Assembly: GCA_017428105.1 (NCBI GenBank)
Contig: JAFRRM010000017.1
Span: forward strand, 1 to 64,000
Direction of reading: 5' to 3'
Source: Lachnospiraceae bacterium
GTDB taxonomy: Bacteria; Bacillota; Clostridia; Lachnospirales; Lachnospiraceae
Length of the DNA stretch: 64,000 bases
Shown: positions 47,707 to 56,607 of the stretch, piece after piece
Position numbering within the stretch: position 1 is the first letter of the stretch
How the letters are laid out: each line of letters opens with the position of its first letter
The notes under the pieces: model-generated
Told to the model about the DNA's origin: nothing
Databases searched by the model: none
Seen by the model: the letters and a program-made list of their open reading frames with translations, nothing else
Made by a program: the position numbers and the translations under genes

Positions 47707-48837
47707 TTACTCTTTCTCTTCCGGCCCTGTTTCGTCTTTTTCTACGGTCGGCACCGAGAGGGCAGCCGCCCGGATCCGCAGGCTCTTTTTCAGGCCGGCA
47801 GCCTCCAGGAAGGCATCCGCCAGTTCCAGCGGGACGTAAAGCATAGACTGCTTTTCGAAATACAGGAACAGCCCTTCTTCGTTGCGGATCGTCTTTTTCA
47901 GCTTGTCCATCGGATAGGAATAAGCCTGATGGTCGGAGAACACCCAGGCCGTCTTGTCCTTGAGCGCCAGAAGATAACCGTCTTCAGCCGGCTCAGGCGT
48001 CTGTGCGCGGGTCATTTCGTAATACGCCGGAAGGAAAATGACCAGATAGCGGAAGTTGAAGAGGATGAACGTGGCCATGCACAGGGCAAAATAGGCCCAG
48101 GCGCCGCCCATCGCGCAGTAGACCGCAAGCGCAAGCGGGAAGACGACCGAGATCACCGTGGACATCGGCCAGCCGGCGGAACAGGTGAAGCTCAGCCGCT
48201 TCATCCTCACGTTTTTGTCCGCCAGTTCCTCGCGGCTGAGTTTCATCTTTCTGACAAAGGCCGCACCTTCCAGGACCGGCTCCTTGAACGAGTTGAGCCT
48301 TTCCTGCTGTCCTTCACGCTTTTTCTCCCGGACGGTCTCCTGAAATGCCGCCCAGCCCTCGCCGGGGATCGCTTTCTTCGGCACGAATTCGAAGACGCTT
48401 TTCCCGCGCAGGATCAGGCGGAGCGTCTCCGTCTCCGCGATCTCGCTGAGTTCCTCGTAGGGCAGTTCCAGCCGGCCTTCCCCGAAGGTCACCCGGAGCC
48501 CGTCGTCTTCGGCCGTAAGACGGTGCTCCTTCCAGAAATCCGCGGAACCCGGATCGTTCTTCGACTGCTGCAGCAGCATTTTTGCGCGGGCATTCACGAA
48601 AAAGTACTGGAACAGCGACAGTGCGGCCCACAGCCCGGACAGGATCCCGACGGTCCATTTCAGCCACGGCTGGACCTGCTCCCCGTAAAAGAGGATCAGA
48701 AACACGGCGGCGCCCATCTGGACGACAGTCTTCAGGAGTAGTTTCAGGACGGATCCCGCTCCTTTGCCGCGTCGCTTTTCGAGCATCCAGCGCGCCATAT
48801 TCAGAAAATCTTCTTCACTGATCGAATAACGAAACAT
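47707..48837 (-). CDS. YcxB-like membrane protein
   Basis: A 376-residue protein with two halves, each a pair of membrane helices followed by a short YcxB-like beta domain. Helices are at about 30-80 and 235-285. The first beta domain contains WKEHRLTAEDDGLRVTFGEGRLELPYEEL and the second DKTAWVFSDHQAYSYPMDKLKK. This looks like an internal duplication of the YcxB unit. An acidic tail ends the protein. Role unknown. Confidence 0.65.
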   Translation of the reverse strand: MFRYSISEEDFLNMARWMLEKRRGKGAGSVLKLLLKTVVQMGAAVFLILFYGEQVQPWLKWTVGILSGLWAALSLFQYFFVNARAKMLLQQSKNDPGSADFWKEHRLTAEDDGLRVTFGEGRLELPYEELSEIAETETLRLILRGKSVFEFVPKKAIPGEGWAAFQETVREKKREGQQERLNSFKEPVLEGAAFVRKMKLSREELADKNVRMKRLSFTCSAGWPMSTVISVVFPLALAVYCAMGGAWAYFALCMATFILFNFRYLVIFLPAYYEMTRAQTPEPAEDGYLLALKDKTAWVFSDHQAYSYPMDKLKKTIRNEEGLFLYFEKQSMLYVPLELADAFLEAAGLKKSLRIRAAALSVPTVEKDETGPEEKE

Positions 48838-48919
48838 CTCTGCCTCCGATACGTCATACTGTTATCACTATAACCGCTCGGCGCGAAAATGAAAAGAGCC
48901 CGCTCCGGCGTTTTTTCCA

Positions 48920-48948
48920 TTGATTATCGCCGCAGCGTTCATTATACT
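48920..48948 (+). promoter_or_regulatory. Sigma-A promoter of the transglutaminase-like lipoprotein
   Basis: TTGATT (48920-48925), 17 bp, TATACT (48943-48948). GGGAGG precedes the ATG at 48990. Confidence 0.65.
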
Positions 48949-48989
48949 GTTTTCATCGGGATAAAATCATCCGACCGGGAGGCTGCGCC

Positions 48990-50642
48990 ATGGCAAAGAC
49001 CAGAAAACAGATCTGCGACGAAGAGATCGCTCTTCTGAACCGATTTGCAGATAATAACGATTGCAAGGGCATGCCTGCATTGCCGAAAGTGAGACCATAT
49101 ATCATTAGGATCTGTGCCGCGGTCCTGATCCTTGCCTTCTTCTTCGCCTTAAGCGGCTGCCAAAAGGTGCCGGCGGAAAGCACAGAAGCGCCGATGCCTG
49201 CGGCAGTTTCTTCTGAAACGCCGACGGAAGCAGAAACAATGGCGCCGGCAGAGACGGAAAGTCCCTCCGAAAGCGCTTCCGAAAGCCCCCTGTCCGGTCT
49301 TGAAGACCTGAAAGAAGGGATGGTCCTTTTCTTCCGGCAGGAGGACATGAAAGAAAAACGGGGAGACCTGATCTCCCTCGCCGATGCGGAAGCCGCCTGG
49401 TATGACGGCCTGTTTCCGCGTACGCATTATTACGATCCGATGTTTGCCAAAGAAAAAGAGCAGCGTCTGCTCCGCCTGCTGGATTACTGCCTGGGGAACG
49501 GCTATCAGGGCTTTTGCCTGCCGGACGGCATCGTTTCCACGGAAGGGATGGACGTCTGGCAGCACTATGCGCTCCCGTTCATGTACCGTATCGAGGACGG
49601 ATCGGTCCTGTGCCGGGAAGGGCAGAGCGCCGAAGGTGCCTCGTTCAGCTTTACGACGGTCTGGTATTCGCTGAAAAAAGAGGGAGAAATGGATAAGTTC
49701 TCCCAGGGTCTTGCCGCCGTGCGGGAGCTCGCCGCCAAAGCGCCGGAAGGCGCGGATGATTACGATCTGCTCGTGTGGGCCATGAATGCGCTGGCGGAGC
49801 GCATCGTTTACGGAGACCGCGATTCCTATTACTACACGGACGGCTACCAGCTCTACGATGCGATGGTGAAGGGCGTCACCGTATGCACCGGCTACAGCGA
49901 CGCCATGTATTATCTGTGCAATCTGATCGGGGTCGACTGCCTCTGCACAGAGGGAAACGCCACCTCTCTGACCAGGGACGGCGGTCTGGACGGTCATGCG
50001 TGGAATTTTGCCCGTATCGGTGAACAGTACTATGTTTTCGATCTGACCGGCTACGACTGCATCATAAAGCAGCTGCTTCCGCTTCCGGTCATGTTCGCCC
50101 TCTCGGAGGAGGCCATGCATTCGCTGGGCGGCAACCACCGCACCGACCGCTATGCGGATGCGGAACTGATGCCCTCCTGCGACAGCTGCTTCGATCCGGT
50201 CGCCGCCTGGAACAGCACGCCGGAAGGCGCCATGCGGAGCTTCATGGCGTATTACGATCTGGCCATACCGGGGCCGGAATTCATGCTGGCGGCAAACGGT
50301 CTGATCCCGGAGGAATGGACTCATGAAGAAGCGGAAGACGGATTCTATGTTCTTCCGGTCTCCTATGAAGACTTTCTTGCCCGTACGCTGGAGTATATGA
50401 GCGAGTCCTGCTTCGAAAGCTGTTTCGGGCGTTTTTACCGCAATGTCGGCGGCTCTCTGGCCGTAAGGTATATGACCGCCGAAGACGATGTCGAACTGTA
50501 TCAGCCGGCCGGTGTCCGTAAGGAAGCGGACGGGACCTTCCTGGCTGAACTGGCAAGGAAAGACGGCTCCACGGTGACTGTGCCTTTTTCCGCGGAGGAG
50601 ACCGACGGCCGTTACCGGATCAGCGAGATCAGCTTTAAATAA
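48990..50642 (+). CDS. Transglutaminase-like domain lipoprotein
   Basis: A 550-residue exported protein with an unusually long cytoplasmic lead (about 35 residues) before its hydrophobic segment and lipobox LSGC near residue 57. A Ser/Glu/Pro-rich spacer runs to about 105. The transglutaminase-like triad is visible: Cys in GVTVCTGYSDAM, His in DGHAWNFARIG, Asp in YYVFDLTGYD. Such domains in gut Firmicutes act as surface peptidases or crosslinking enzymes. The C-terminal 170 residues have no clear match. Monocistronic, ending at a strong terminator. Confidence 0.8.
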   Translation: MAKTRKQICDEEIALLNRFADNNDCKGMPALPKVRPYIIRICAAVLILAFFFALSGCQKVPAESTEAPMPAAVSSETPTEAETMAPAETESPSESASESPLSGLEDLKEGMVLFFRQEDMKEKRGDLISLADAEAAWYDGLFPRTHYYDPMFAKEKEQRLLRLLDYCLGNGYQGFCLPDGIVSTEGMDVWQHYALPFMYRIEDGSVLCREGQSAEGASFSFTTVWYSLKKEGEMDKFSQGLAAVRELAAKAPEGADDYDLLVWAMNALAERIVYGDRDSYYYTDGYQLYDAMVKGVTVCTGYSDAMYYLCNLIGVDCLCTEGNATSLTRDGGLDGHAWNFARIGEQYYVFDLTGYDCIIKQLLPLPVMFALSEEAMHSLGGNHRTDRYADAELMPSCDSCFDPVAAWNSTPEGAMRSFMAYYDLAIPGPEFMLAANGLIPEEWTHEEAEDGFYVLPVSYEDFLARTLEYMSESCFESCFGRFYRNVGGSLAVRYMTAEDDVELYQPAGVRKEADGTFLAELARKDGSTVTVPFSAEETDGRYRISEISFK

Positions 50643-50670
50643 TCTGCCGGTAAATATTCCGGAACACACA

Positions 50671-50715
50671 AAAACAGCCTGCGATACTGAAAGCATCGGT
50701 ATCGCGGGCTGTTTT
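50671..50715. terminator. Bidirectional rho-independent terminator
   Basis: A 17-bp stem with one T-G wobble (50671-50687 with 50699-50715) and an 11-nt loop, with A-run and T-run ends, between convergent genes. Confidence 0.9.
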
Positions 50716-50737
50716 CATCAGAACCCGGTGTTATTTC

Positions 50738-51727
50738 TTATCCGTGCCTGCCGTCCAGCACGAGTTCCGGCGGCGCCGGCACATACTGCATTTCCTTCAA
50801 CTGCAGCCGCAGTTTCCGCCGGCCGAATTCTCCGGTCACGACGGTCGCTGCCGCGCTTCCGGTCACCCAGCCTTCCCTGCATTCTGCAGCGTCCGCCTGA
50901 CCGGCCTCAGCCTCAAACGACATGAACTGCAGATCCTGCATGCAGCAGGTCATCACGACCCTTCCGCACGCCCACGCGCCTCCGCTGCGCCTTAGTTCCA
51001 CCGGATCTGCGAATATGATCTCCTTCCCCTCATAATGCTCCGGATGGTCCAGCGCATCCAGCCAGAACGGAAGGTAGCGCCTTTCACCGATCACGATCTC
51101 CGCATCCGCCAGCGAGTACGGCAGGAACATTTCGAACGCCTTCTCATGGTAGCCCAGCGGATCCCGCCGGAGATACGACGCCTTCGGATTCATCAGCCGG
51201 AACGCCTGGCTGTACGGCGCCAGCAAATCGGCCGACGGGCAGCCGCGGAAGACGACCTGCTGCGAGTCCGTGACCATCTGCTTCATCATCGGCATGAAAT
51301 TCGTGTAATACAGCGCCATGGTGTTCCAGTCGATCAGGGTGATCGCAAAGGTCTTCTTCAGGCAGGCGGGAAGCGCCTCCCTGAGCCCCTCCGTCATGGC
51401 GTTCATCTCCACGTAGATGCGGCCGGGGCGGTATTTTTCCACGGCATCCAGACAGAACCCGGCGATGTCTCCGCCTTCGTAATAAACGACGGAGGCGTTT
51501 TTCTGCGCCAGGCTTTCGCGGTCATATTCTTCTTCGCCCTGTTCAAAACAAAGGATCAGCGTGGAGCCGTATTTCCAATAAACGTCGTTCAGGACGTTTT
51601 CCCGGATATACGCGGTCTTTCCCGCGTCCAGAAATCCGTACACGAGCCGGGTATCGATCTCCTTTATCACCGGGAGGTTCGTCCCGGCCGGCTCCGCCGC
51701 TTTGCTTTCTTTTTCCGTACCGTTCAT
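50738..51727 (-). CDS. G3E/CobW-like GTPase-related protein
   Basis: A 329-residue protein with a P-loop of the CobW/G3E kind, VYGFLDAGKTAYI (about 30-42), a SLILCFEQGEEEYD region and a YVEMNAMTEG stretch at the position of Walker B. The C-terminal 100 residues (after about 220) contain WACGRVVMTCCMQDLQF. G3E proteins move metals or deliver cofactors. The GTP-specificity motif is not clear. The start at 51725-51727 is chosen because a terminator lies just upstream; it lacks a strong ribosome site. Confidence 0.6.
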   Translation of the reverse strand: MNGTEKESKAAEPAGTNLPVIKEIDTRLVYGFLDAGKTAYIRENVLNDVYWKYGSTLILCFEQGEEEYDRESLAQKNASVVYYEGGDIAGFCLDAVEKYRPGRIYVEMNAMTEGLREALPACLKKTFAITLIDWNTMALYYTNFMPMMKQMVTDSQQVVFRGCPSADLLAPYSQAFRLMNPKASYLRRDPLGYHEKAFEMFLPYSLADAEIVIGERRYLPFWLDALDHPEHYEGKEIIFADPVELRRSGGAWACGRVVMTCCMQDLQFMSFEAEAGQADAAECREGWVTGSAAATVVTGEFGRRKLRLQLKEMQYVPAPPELVLDGRHG

Positions 51728-51772
51728 CGCTTTCCGCTTCCGCTTTATGTCTGCGTGTCCCGCGCGTTTTGT

Positions 51773-51810
51773 AAAAACACAGGCCCCATCGACCATATCC
51801 GACGGGGCCC
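51773..51810 (-). terminator. Rho-independent terminator of the alcohol dehydrogenase gene
   Basis: A GGCCCC/GGGGCC stem extended by TCG/CGA with a central loop (51782-51809), followed on the minus strand by TGTGTTTTT. It lies between the alcohol dehydrogenase stop and the G3E-like gene. Confidence 0.75.
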
Positions 51811-51838
51811 GCTTTGTCAATGCTTATGATCCGAACGA

Positions 51839-52792
51839 TCAGTCTTCGTATACGCAGACCAGACGGCCGCTGACCTTGCCTTCGCGGAGCAGATCGATGC
51901 CTTCGCCGATCTCCTCGAACTTGCAGAAGTGGATCTCGGGATCCAGCTTGCCGCTCGCCATCAGATCGATGCAGTCGCGCAGGTCGTCCGTGGTGCTTCC
52001 CATGGAGCCTTCGAAGGTGAGTTCCTTGAAGATCATGGAGTAGGAGTAGATCGTAGCGGTGTCGCTGGCCATGCCCACGAGCACGACTTTGCCGTGAGGC
52101 TTGACGGCCTTCAGGGCATCGTCCGTGGTCTTGCCGGCACCGGCAAAGTCAACGATCAGATCCAGGTTCTTGTCCGCGAATTCAAGGATGTTCGGCTTGA
52201 CCTCCTTCGCGCCGAGCTTCAGGGACAGTTCCTGAGCGGACGGTTTTCTGGTGGCAACGTACACTTCGCAGCCCTTGGCCACGGCCACGCTGACGGCAAA
52301 CATGCCCAGGCCGCCGACGCCGATGATACCGACCTTCATGCCTTCCTTGGCGCCGCCCACGGAGCAGAGCGCGTGATAGGAGGTCGCGCCTGCGTCGGTC
52401 GCTGCCGCAGCTTTATAGGCAGGAATGCCTGCCGGGACCTTGACGAGCTGCTCAACGGGAGCCGTCGTCATGGTGCCGTAACCGCCGTCTCTGGTGTAGC
52501 CGGGGGTGGTGCCGTCTTTTGCATACAGCGGGCAGACCGCGACGACGTCGCCGATCTCAAAGCCTTCCACGCCTTCGCCGATCTCGACGATGCGGCCGCA
52601 GACCTCATGGCCCATGATCACAGGCACGTTGAACTGGGGCATCCAGGACTCGATGTCCAGCGCCGATACGTCGGAGTGGCACAGACCGCCGGCCAGTGTC
52701 TTCAGTACGACGTAGCCCGGTTTTGCCTTCGGATCGGGCTTCTCCACGATCTTCAGCGGCTGATGTGTTCCGGTAAATTCCCAACCTTTCAT
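51839..52792 (-). CDS. Zinc-type (MDR) alcohol dehydrogenase lacking the structural-zinc lobe
   Basis: A 317-residue medium-chain dehydrogenase with the catalytic zinc ligands in GGLCHSDVSALD and IMGHEVCGRIVE, and the NAD motif GIIGVGGLGMFAV. Relative to AdhP-type enzymes, the four-cysteine structural-zinc lobe after the first domain is missing: only one cysteine is seen in the VCPLYAKDGTTPGYT segment, and the protein is about 20 residues short. It probably oxidises or reduces a small alcohol/aldehyde. A consensus promoter indicates strong expression. Monocistronic. Confidence 0.87.
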   Translation of the reverse strand: MKGWEFTGTHQPLKIVEKPDPKAKPGYVVLKTLAGGLCHSDVSALDIESWMPQFNVPVIMGHEVCGRIVEIGEGVEGFEIGDVVAVCPLYAKDGTTPGYTRDGGYGTMTTAPVEQLVKVPAGIPAYKAAAATDAGATSYHALCSVGGAKEGMKVGIIGVGGLGMFAVSVAVAKGCEVYVATRKPSAQELSLKLGAKEVKPNILEFADKNLDLIVDFAGAGKTTDDALKAVKPHGKVVLVGMASDTATIYSYSMIFKELTFEGSMGSTTDDLRDCIDLMASGKLDPEIHFCKFEEIGEGIDLLREGKVSGRLVCVYED

Positions 52793-52851
52793 GATACACA
52801 GTTCTCCTTATTCTTTTTTATCGATCAGGATGTCGATATTCCTTCATTAGC

Positions 52852-52880
52852 ATTATAAATAGCCTGTTTTTCCCTGTCAA
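52852..52880 (-). promoter_or_regulatory. Consensus sigma-A promoter of the alcohol dehydrogenase
   Basis: On the minus strand TTGACA (52875-52880), 17 bp, TATAAT (52852-52857): full matches to both hexamers with optimal spacing. Confidence 0.88.
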
Positions 52881-53073
52881 CGATAATCTGTTTTTCGACG
52901 CATAAACAACGTCTTTCCTCATTCCGTTCAGGACAGACGGTCCGGAAAAAAGTAAAAAAAGTATAAACTTTTTTGGGCAATTCTCTTGTTTCTCTTATTA
53001 TAATATGCTATTATGCTTCCGTACATTGTGAACGTGTACGAAGCAACTTTTTAACACATTTCAAGGAGGGATT

Positions 53074-54534
53074 ATGATTAGTTTTCTTATCTGCCTTGCG
53101 ATCCTGATCTGTGGCTACCTGTTCTATGGCAAACTCGTAGATGCGAACCTGGGTCCTGACGACAGGGAAACACCTGCTGTCGCGATCAACGACGGTGTTG
53201 ACTACGTTGTAATGCCCCAGTGGAAACTGTTCCTGGTCCAGCTGCTGAACATTGCGGGTCTCGGCCCGATCTTCGGCGCTCTGACCGGTGCCATCTGGGG
53301 GCCGGTGGTGTATCTCTGGATCACCTTCGGTACTGTTTTCGCCGGTGCTGTCCATGACTATATGGCCGGCATGATGTCCGAGCGGAACCGCGGTGCTTCC
53401 ATTTCCGAAGTCACCGGTATCTATCTGGGCGGCGTGATGCAGAACGTGATGCGTGTGTTCTCCGTGATCCTGCTGGTCATGGTCGGCACCGTGTTCGCGG
53501 TCGGCCCCGCGGGCCTGCTGAAGACCCTGTTCAAGAATCAGGGCGTGGCGGAGACTTCCATTCTGACGAACTCCACCTTCTGGCTGGCCGTCATCCTTAT
53601 CTACTACTTCATCGCGACCTTCGTTTCCATCGACAAGATCATCGGCAAGATCTATCCTATCTTCGGTATCTGCCTGATCATCATGGCTGTCGGCGTGTGC
53701 ATCGGCACCCTGGGCAAAGCCTCTGAGATGCCCGAACTGTGGAACAACTTCGCGAACCTGCACCCGAAGGGAAAACCCATCTGGGCATTCATGTTCATCA
53801 CCGTGGCCTGCGGCGCCATTTCCGGTTTCCATGCTACCCAGTCGCCTCTGATGGCGCGCTGCTTAAAGAGTGAGAAGCAGGGCCGCTTCGTGTTCTACGG
53901 CGCCATGACCGCTGAAGGTATCATCGCCCTGATCTGGGCGGCTGCCGGCGTGACCCTGCACGGCCCGGCCGGCCTGCTGGAGATGAACGGCGGCAACGCG
54001 ACTTCCGTGTACACCATCTGCTCCGAGACCATGGGCACCGTGGGCGTGATCCTGGCCATGCTGGGCGTCATCGCCTGCCCCATCACTTCCGGCGACACGG
54101 CCTTCCGTTCGGCCCGTCTGACCATTGCCGACTGGTTCAAGATCGACATGGGCAAATGGCAGAACCGTCTGGCCCTGTGCATCCCGGTGCTGGGCGTCGG
54201 CGCGTTCCTGGGCTTCGGCCAGACCTTCGGATGGCTGGACTACAACGTGATCTGGAACTATTTCAGCTGGTCCAACCAGACGCTGGCCATGATCGTGCTG
54301 TGGGCCGGTGCCATGTACCTGGCCAAGGAAAAGAAGAACTTCTGGTTCTGCGCCGTTCCGGCCACCTTCATGAGCGCCGTTTCCGTGACCTACTTCTGCA
54401 TGGCTCCGGAAACGCTGGGCATGATCTCGGCGTTCAAGGACAACAAGGCGATCGGCTATCCGGCCGGCATCGTCTGCGCGGTCCTGTTCTTCTTACTGTT
54501 CTGGCGCGCTTCCGCCAAGTATCGGAAGGCATAA
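53074..54534 (+). CDS. cstA: CstA-family (carbon starvation) transporter
   Basis: A 486-residue polytopic membrane protein of the CstA family, with AINDGVDYVVMP, GLGPIFGALTGAIWGP, GAVHDYMAGMMSERNRGASISEVTG (first part GAVHDYMAGMMSERNRG) and SGDTAFRSARLTIAD. Family members import peptides or pyruvate in some bacteria. The form is shorter than E. coli CstA (about 700 residues) and close to the short clostridial version. AAGGAGG sits 6 bp before the ATG. The flanking gap 52793-53073 also holds an A/T-rich hairpin at about 52953-52974. Confidence 0.9.
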   Translation: MISFLICLAILICGYLFYGKLVDANLGPDDRETPAVAINDGVDYVVMPQWKLFLVQLLNIAGLGPIFGALTGAIWGPVVYLWITFGTVFAGAVHDYMAGMMSERNRGASISEVTGIYLGGVMQNVMRVFSVILLVMVGTVFAVGPAGLLKTLFKNQGVAETSILTNSTFWLAVILIYYFIATFVSIDKIIGKIYPIFGICLIIMAVGVCIGTLGKASEMPELWNNFANLHPKGKPIWAFMFITVACGAISGFHATQSPLMARCLKSEKQGRFVFYGAMTAEGIIALIWAAAGVTLHGPAGLLEMNGGNATSVYTICSETMGTVGVILAMLGVIACPITSGDTAFRSARLTIADWFKIDMGKWQNRLALCIPVLGVGAFLGFGQTFGWLDYNVIWNYFSWSNQTLAMIVLWAGAMYLAKEKKNFWFCAVPATFMSAVSVTYFCMAPETLGMISAFKDNKAIGYPAGIVCAVLFFLLFWRASAKYRKA

Positions 54535-54576
54535 TCAGAACGCCTGTCAAACAACGCAACGTTCATATGTGCAACG

Positions 54577-54610
54577 AAGAGGCGGCGGAGGTATTCTTCC
54601 CCCGCCTCTT
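54577..54610 (+). promoter_or_regulatory. Hairpin between cstA and the MoxR operon
   Basis: A 9-bp stem AAGAGGCGG/CCGCCTCTT (54577-54585 with 54602-54610) with a 16-nt loop and no T-run. It may be a weak terminator or leader structure in the 123-bp gap. Confidence 0.4.
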
Positions 54611-54657
54611 TCAAAAGGGGAGCCGCCGCCCGCGGCTTTTCCGAAAGAGGAGGCAAA

Positions 54658-55659
54658 ATGGGTTTTACAAAAGCACTGGGCACGGGGACGCTGGACCCGG
54701 AGACCCTTAAGAAAGACAAAAAGAGCTGTCTCAAGGCAGGCCCCTGCGGCCTGGGCGACAAAGCCATGTACCTCAACAGCTTTTACATAGATCGTCAGTA
54801 TTACATTCTTTACGAAGACGTGCAGCGGGTGTTCAAACGCGTGGCCATGACCAAGGGCGGCTTCTCCGGCAAGGGGATGTTCAGCTCCATGGCCTATCTG
54901 GTGGTCCAGTACGACCACGGCAAAGAGAAGGCCTGCAAGTTCAAATATGAAGACGACGTGGACGTGTTCCTGAAGCAGCTGGAGATCAGCCATCCGGAGA
55001 TCCCGACCCACAGCGCGGAGGCAGAAGAGCGGCTGCGCAGGGCGCAGGCGGAGGAAGAGGCCAAGTACGTGAAGAACCTCTCCAAAGAGGCGGAGGCTTC
55101 CCTGCGCAGAATAGACGGCGCGCGGGAAAAGCTGGAACGCCGGCCCTCGGCCTGGACCCGTCTGGCGGCCGCGGCGAAGCAGAAGCGCTCCGTGGACAAC
55201 GCGGATCCCACTTACAAGATCCTGGCGCTGATCGTGCTGCTGCTGGCGGTGATCTCGGCCAGCTTCGGCCTGGTCGCGCTGCTCCATAAAATGGGCACGT
55301 ACGCGATTTATTTCCTGATGTTCGGCTTTGCCTTCATCTTCCTGATCATGGCTTCCCGGATCCTGCCGACCGGCCGCCGCAACAAGAGATCGGTGCAGCG
55401 GGAATGGGACGGCGCCGTGGAGGCGATGGAGAGATTCGTGGGCAAAGATTTCCTCGTGCCGGCGCACTACGCACATCCGACGGTGCTGCGCCGCATGGAG
55501 CGGGCGATCCGCCAGGGGCGGGCGGAAACGACGGAAGAGGCCCTGCAGGTGGTCAAGGACGACCTGAAGGCCCTCAACAAGGACGTGACCGTGTCCCAGA
55601 AAGAATACGACGAGGTGGTGGAGGTCAAGCCCCTGTTCCTCCTGTGCAATTATGAATAA
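54658..55659 (+). CDS. Membrane protein of the MoxR/VWA operon
   Basis: A 333-residue protein. It has a soluble N-terminal domain (about 1-115, with IDRQYYILYEDVQRVFKR), then a charged, partly coiled-coil stretch rich in Glu/Arg/Ala (about 115-175). Two adjacent membrane helices follow (YKILALIVLLLAVISASFGLVALL and YAIYFLMFGFAFIFLIMA), then a soluble C-terminal part of about 90 residues. I do not recognise the family. Its stop overlaps the MoxR-type ATPase gene by 8 bp, so they are coupled and it may anchor that ATPase at the membrane. Confidence 0.65.
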   Translation: MGFTKALGTGTLDPETLKKDKKSCLKAGPCGLGDKAMYLNSFYIDRQYYILYEDVQRVFKRVAMTKGGFSGKGMFSSMAYLVVQYDHGKEKACKFKYEDDVDVFLKQLEISHPEIPTHSAEAEERLRRAQAEEEAKYVKNLSKEAEASLRRIDGAREKLERRPSAWTRLAAAAKQKRSVDNADPTYKILALIVLLLAVISASFGLVALLHKMGTYAIYFLMFGFAFIFLIMASRILPTGRRNKRSVQREWDGAVEAMERFVGKDFLVPAHYAHPTVLRRMERAIRQGRAETTEEALQVVKDDLKALNKDVTVSQKEYDEVVEVKPLFLLCNYE

Positions 55660-56605
55660 GCATCACGCGGCGGATCTGCTGGAATACCTGCGTGCGGAAG
55701 GCGTCCGGGAAGAGCTCCTTACGGAGACGGAAGCGTTCCGCCGGGCGCATCCCGTGCCCGCGGAACTGGAGGACCGGGTGCCCGCGCCGGCGTATGTTTA
55801 TTACGGAAAAGCGGTGTGGGAGAAGGCCCTGGCGGCGCTGCTCTGCGGCGAGAACCTGCTGCTGTCCGGCCCCAAGGCCAGCGGGAAGAACGTGCTGGCG
55901 GAGAACCTGTCGTGCCTGTTCGGCCGGCCGCAGTGGGACATTTCGTTCCACATCAACGTGGATGCCGCCTACCTGATCGGTTCGGACACGTTTGACGGCG
56001 AGAAGGTCGTGTTCCGGCCCGGCCCCGTCTATCTCTGCGCGCTGCAGGGCGGGTTCGGCGTCCTGGACGAGATCAACATGGCGCGCAACGAGGCCCTCGC
56101 GGTGCTCCACGCCGCGCTGGATTTCCGGCGCGTGCTGGACGTGCCGGGGTATGCGAGGGTCCCGCTGAAGGAGGAGACCCGCTTCATCGCCACTATGAAC
56201 TACGGCTATGCGGGCACGCGGGAACTGAACGCGGCGCTCTGCTCGCGCTTCGCCGTGCTGGACATGCCGGTGATCGGGGAGGAGGACTTCCGCAAGCTGC
56301 TGAAGACCACGTTTCCGGATCTCAAGGCGCAGCCCGGGGAGCAGTTCATGCGGCTCTTTTACGATCTGGAACGGAAAGCGGCCGCGGCGGAGATCTCCGA
56401 CCGCGCGCTGGACCTGCGCGGCATCCTGGATGCGCTCCGCCTGATGGGACGGGGCCTCAGTTCCGGCGACGCGCTGGATATGTGCATCTGCGGCAAGGTC
56501 TTCGATCCGCTGGAGCAGGACCTGATCCGGGACGTGATCCGGGCGCGCCTGCCGATGGATCTGACCGGCGCCGAACTGTTTGAAGAAACAAAGGCGGAGG
56601 GCTGA
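55652..56605 (+). CDS. MoxR-type AAA+ ATPase
   Basis: A 317-residue AAA+ protein with Walker A GPKASGKNVLAENL (about 72-85), Walker B GVLDEINMAR (acidic pair DE), sensor-1-like FIATMNYGYAGTRELN and the arginine finger region LCSRFAVLDMP. MoxR ATPases act as chaperones that load metals or remodel partner proteins together with a VWA-domain protein, which is encoded 2 bp downstream. Last Walker A position is N in place of the usual T/S, a minor variation. Confidence 0.88.
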   Translation: MNKHHAADLLEYLRAEGVREELLTETEAFRRAHPVPAELEDRVPAPAYVYYGKAVWEKALAALLCGENLLLSGPKASGKNVLAENLSCLFGRPQWDISFHINVDAAYLIGSDTFDGEKVVFRPGPVYLCALQGGFGVLDEINMARNEALAVLHAALDFRRVLDVPGYARVPLKEETRFIATMNYGYAGTRELNAALCSRFAVLDMPVIGEEDFRKLLKTTFPDLKAQPGEQFMRLFYDLERKAAAAEISDRALDLRGILDALRLMGRGLSSGDALDMCICGKVFDPLEQDLIRDVIRARLPMDLTGAELFEETKAEG

Positions 56606-56607
56606 CC

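Noticed and set aside
52953-52974. A/T-rich hairpin in the adh-cstA intergenic region as a terminator
   Set aside because: It lies between divergent genes, where no transcript needs to end, and has a weak stem. An operator role is possible but unsupported.
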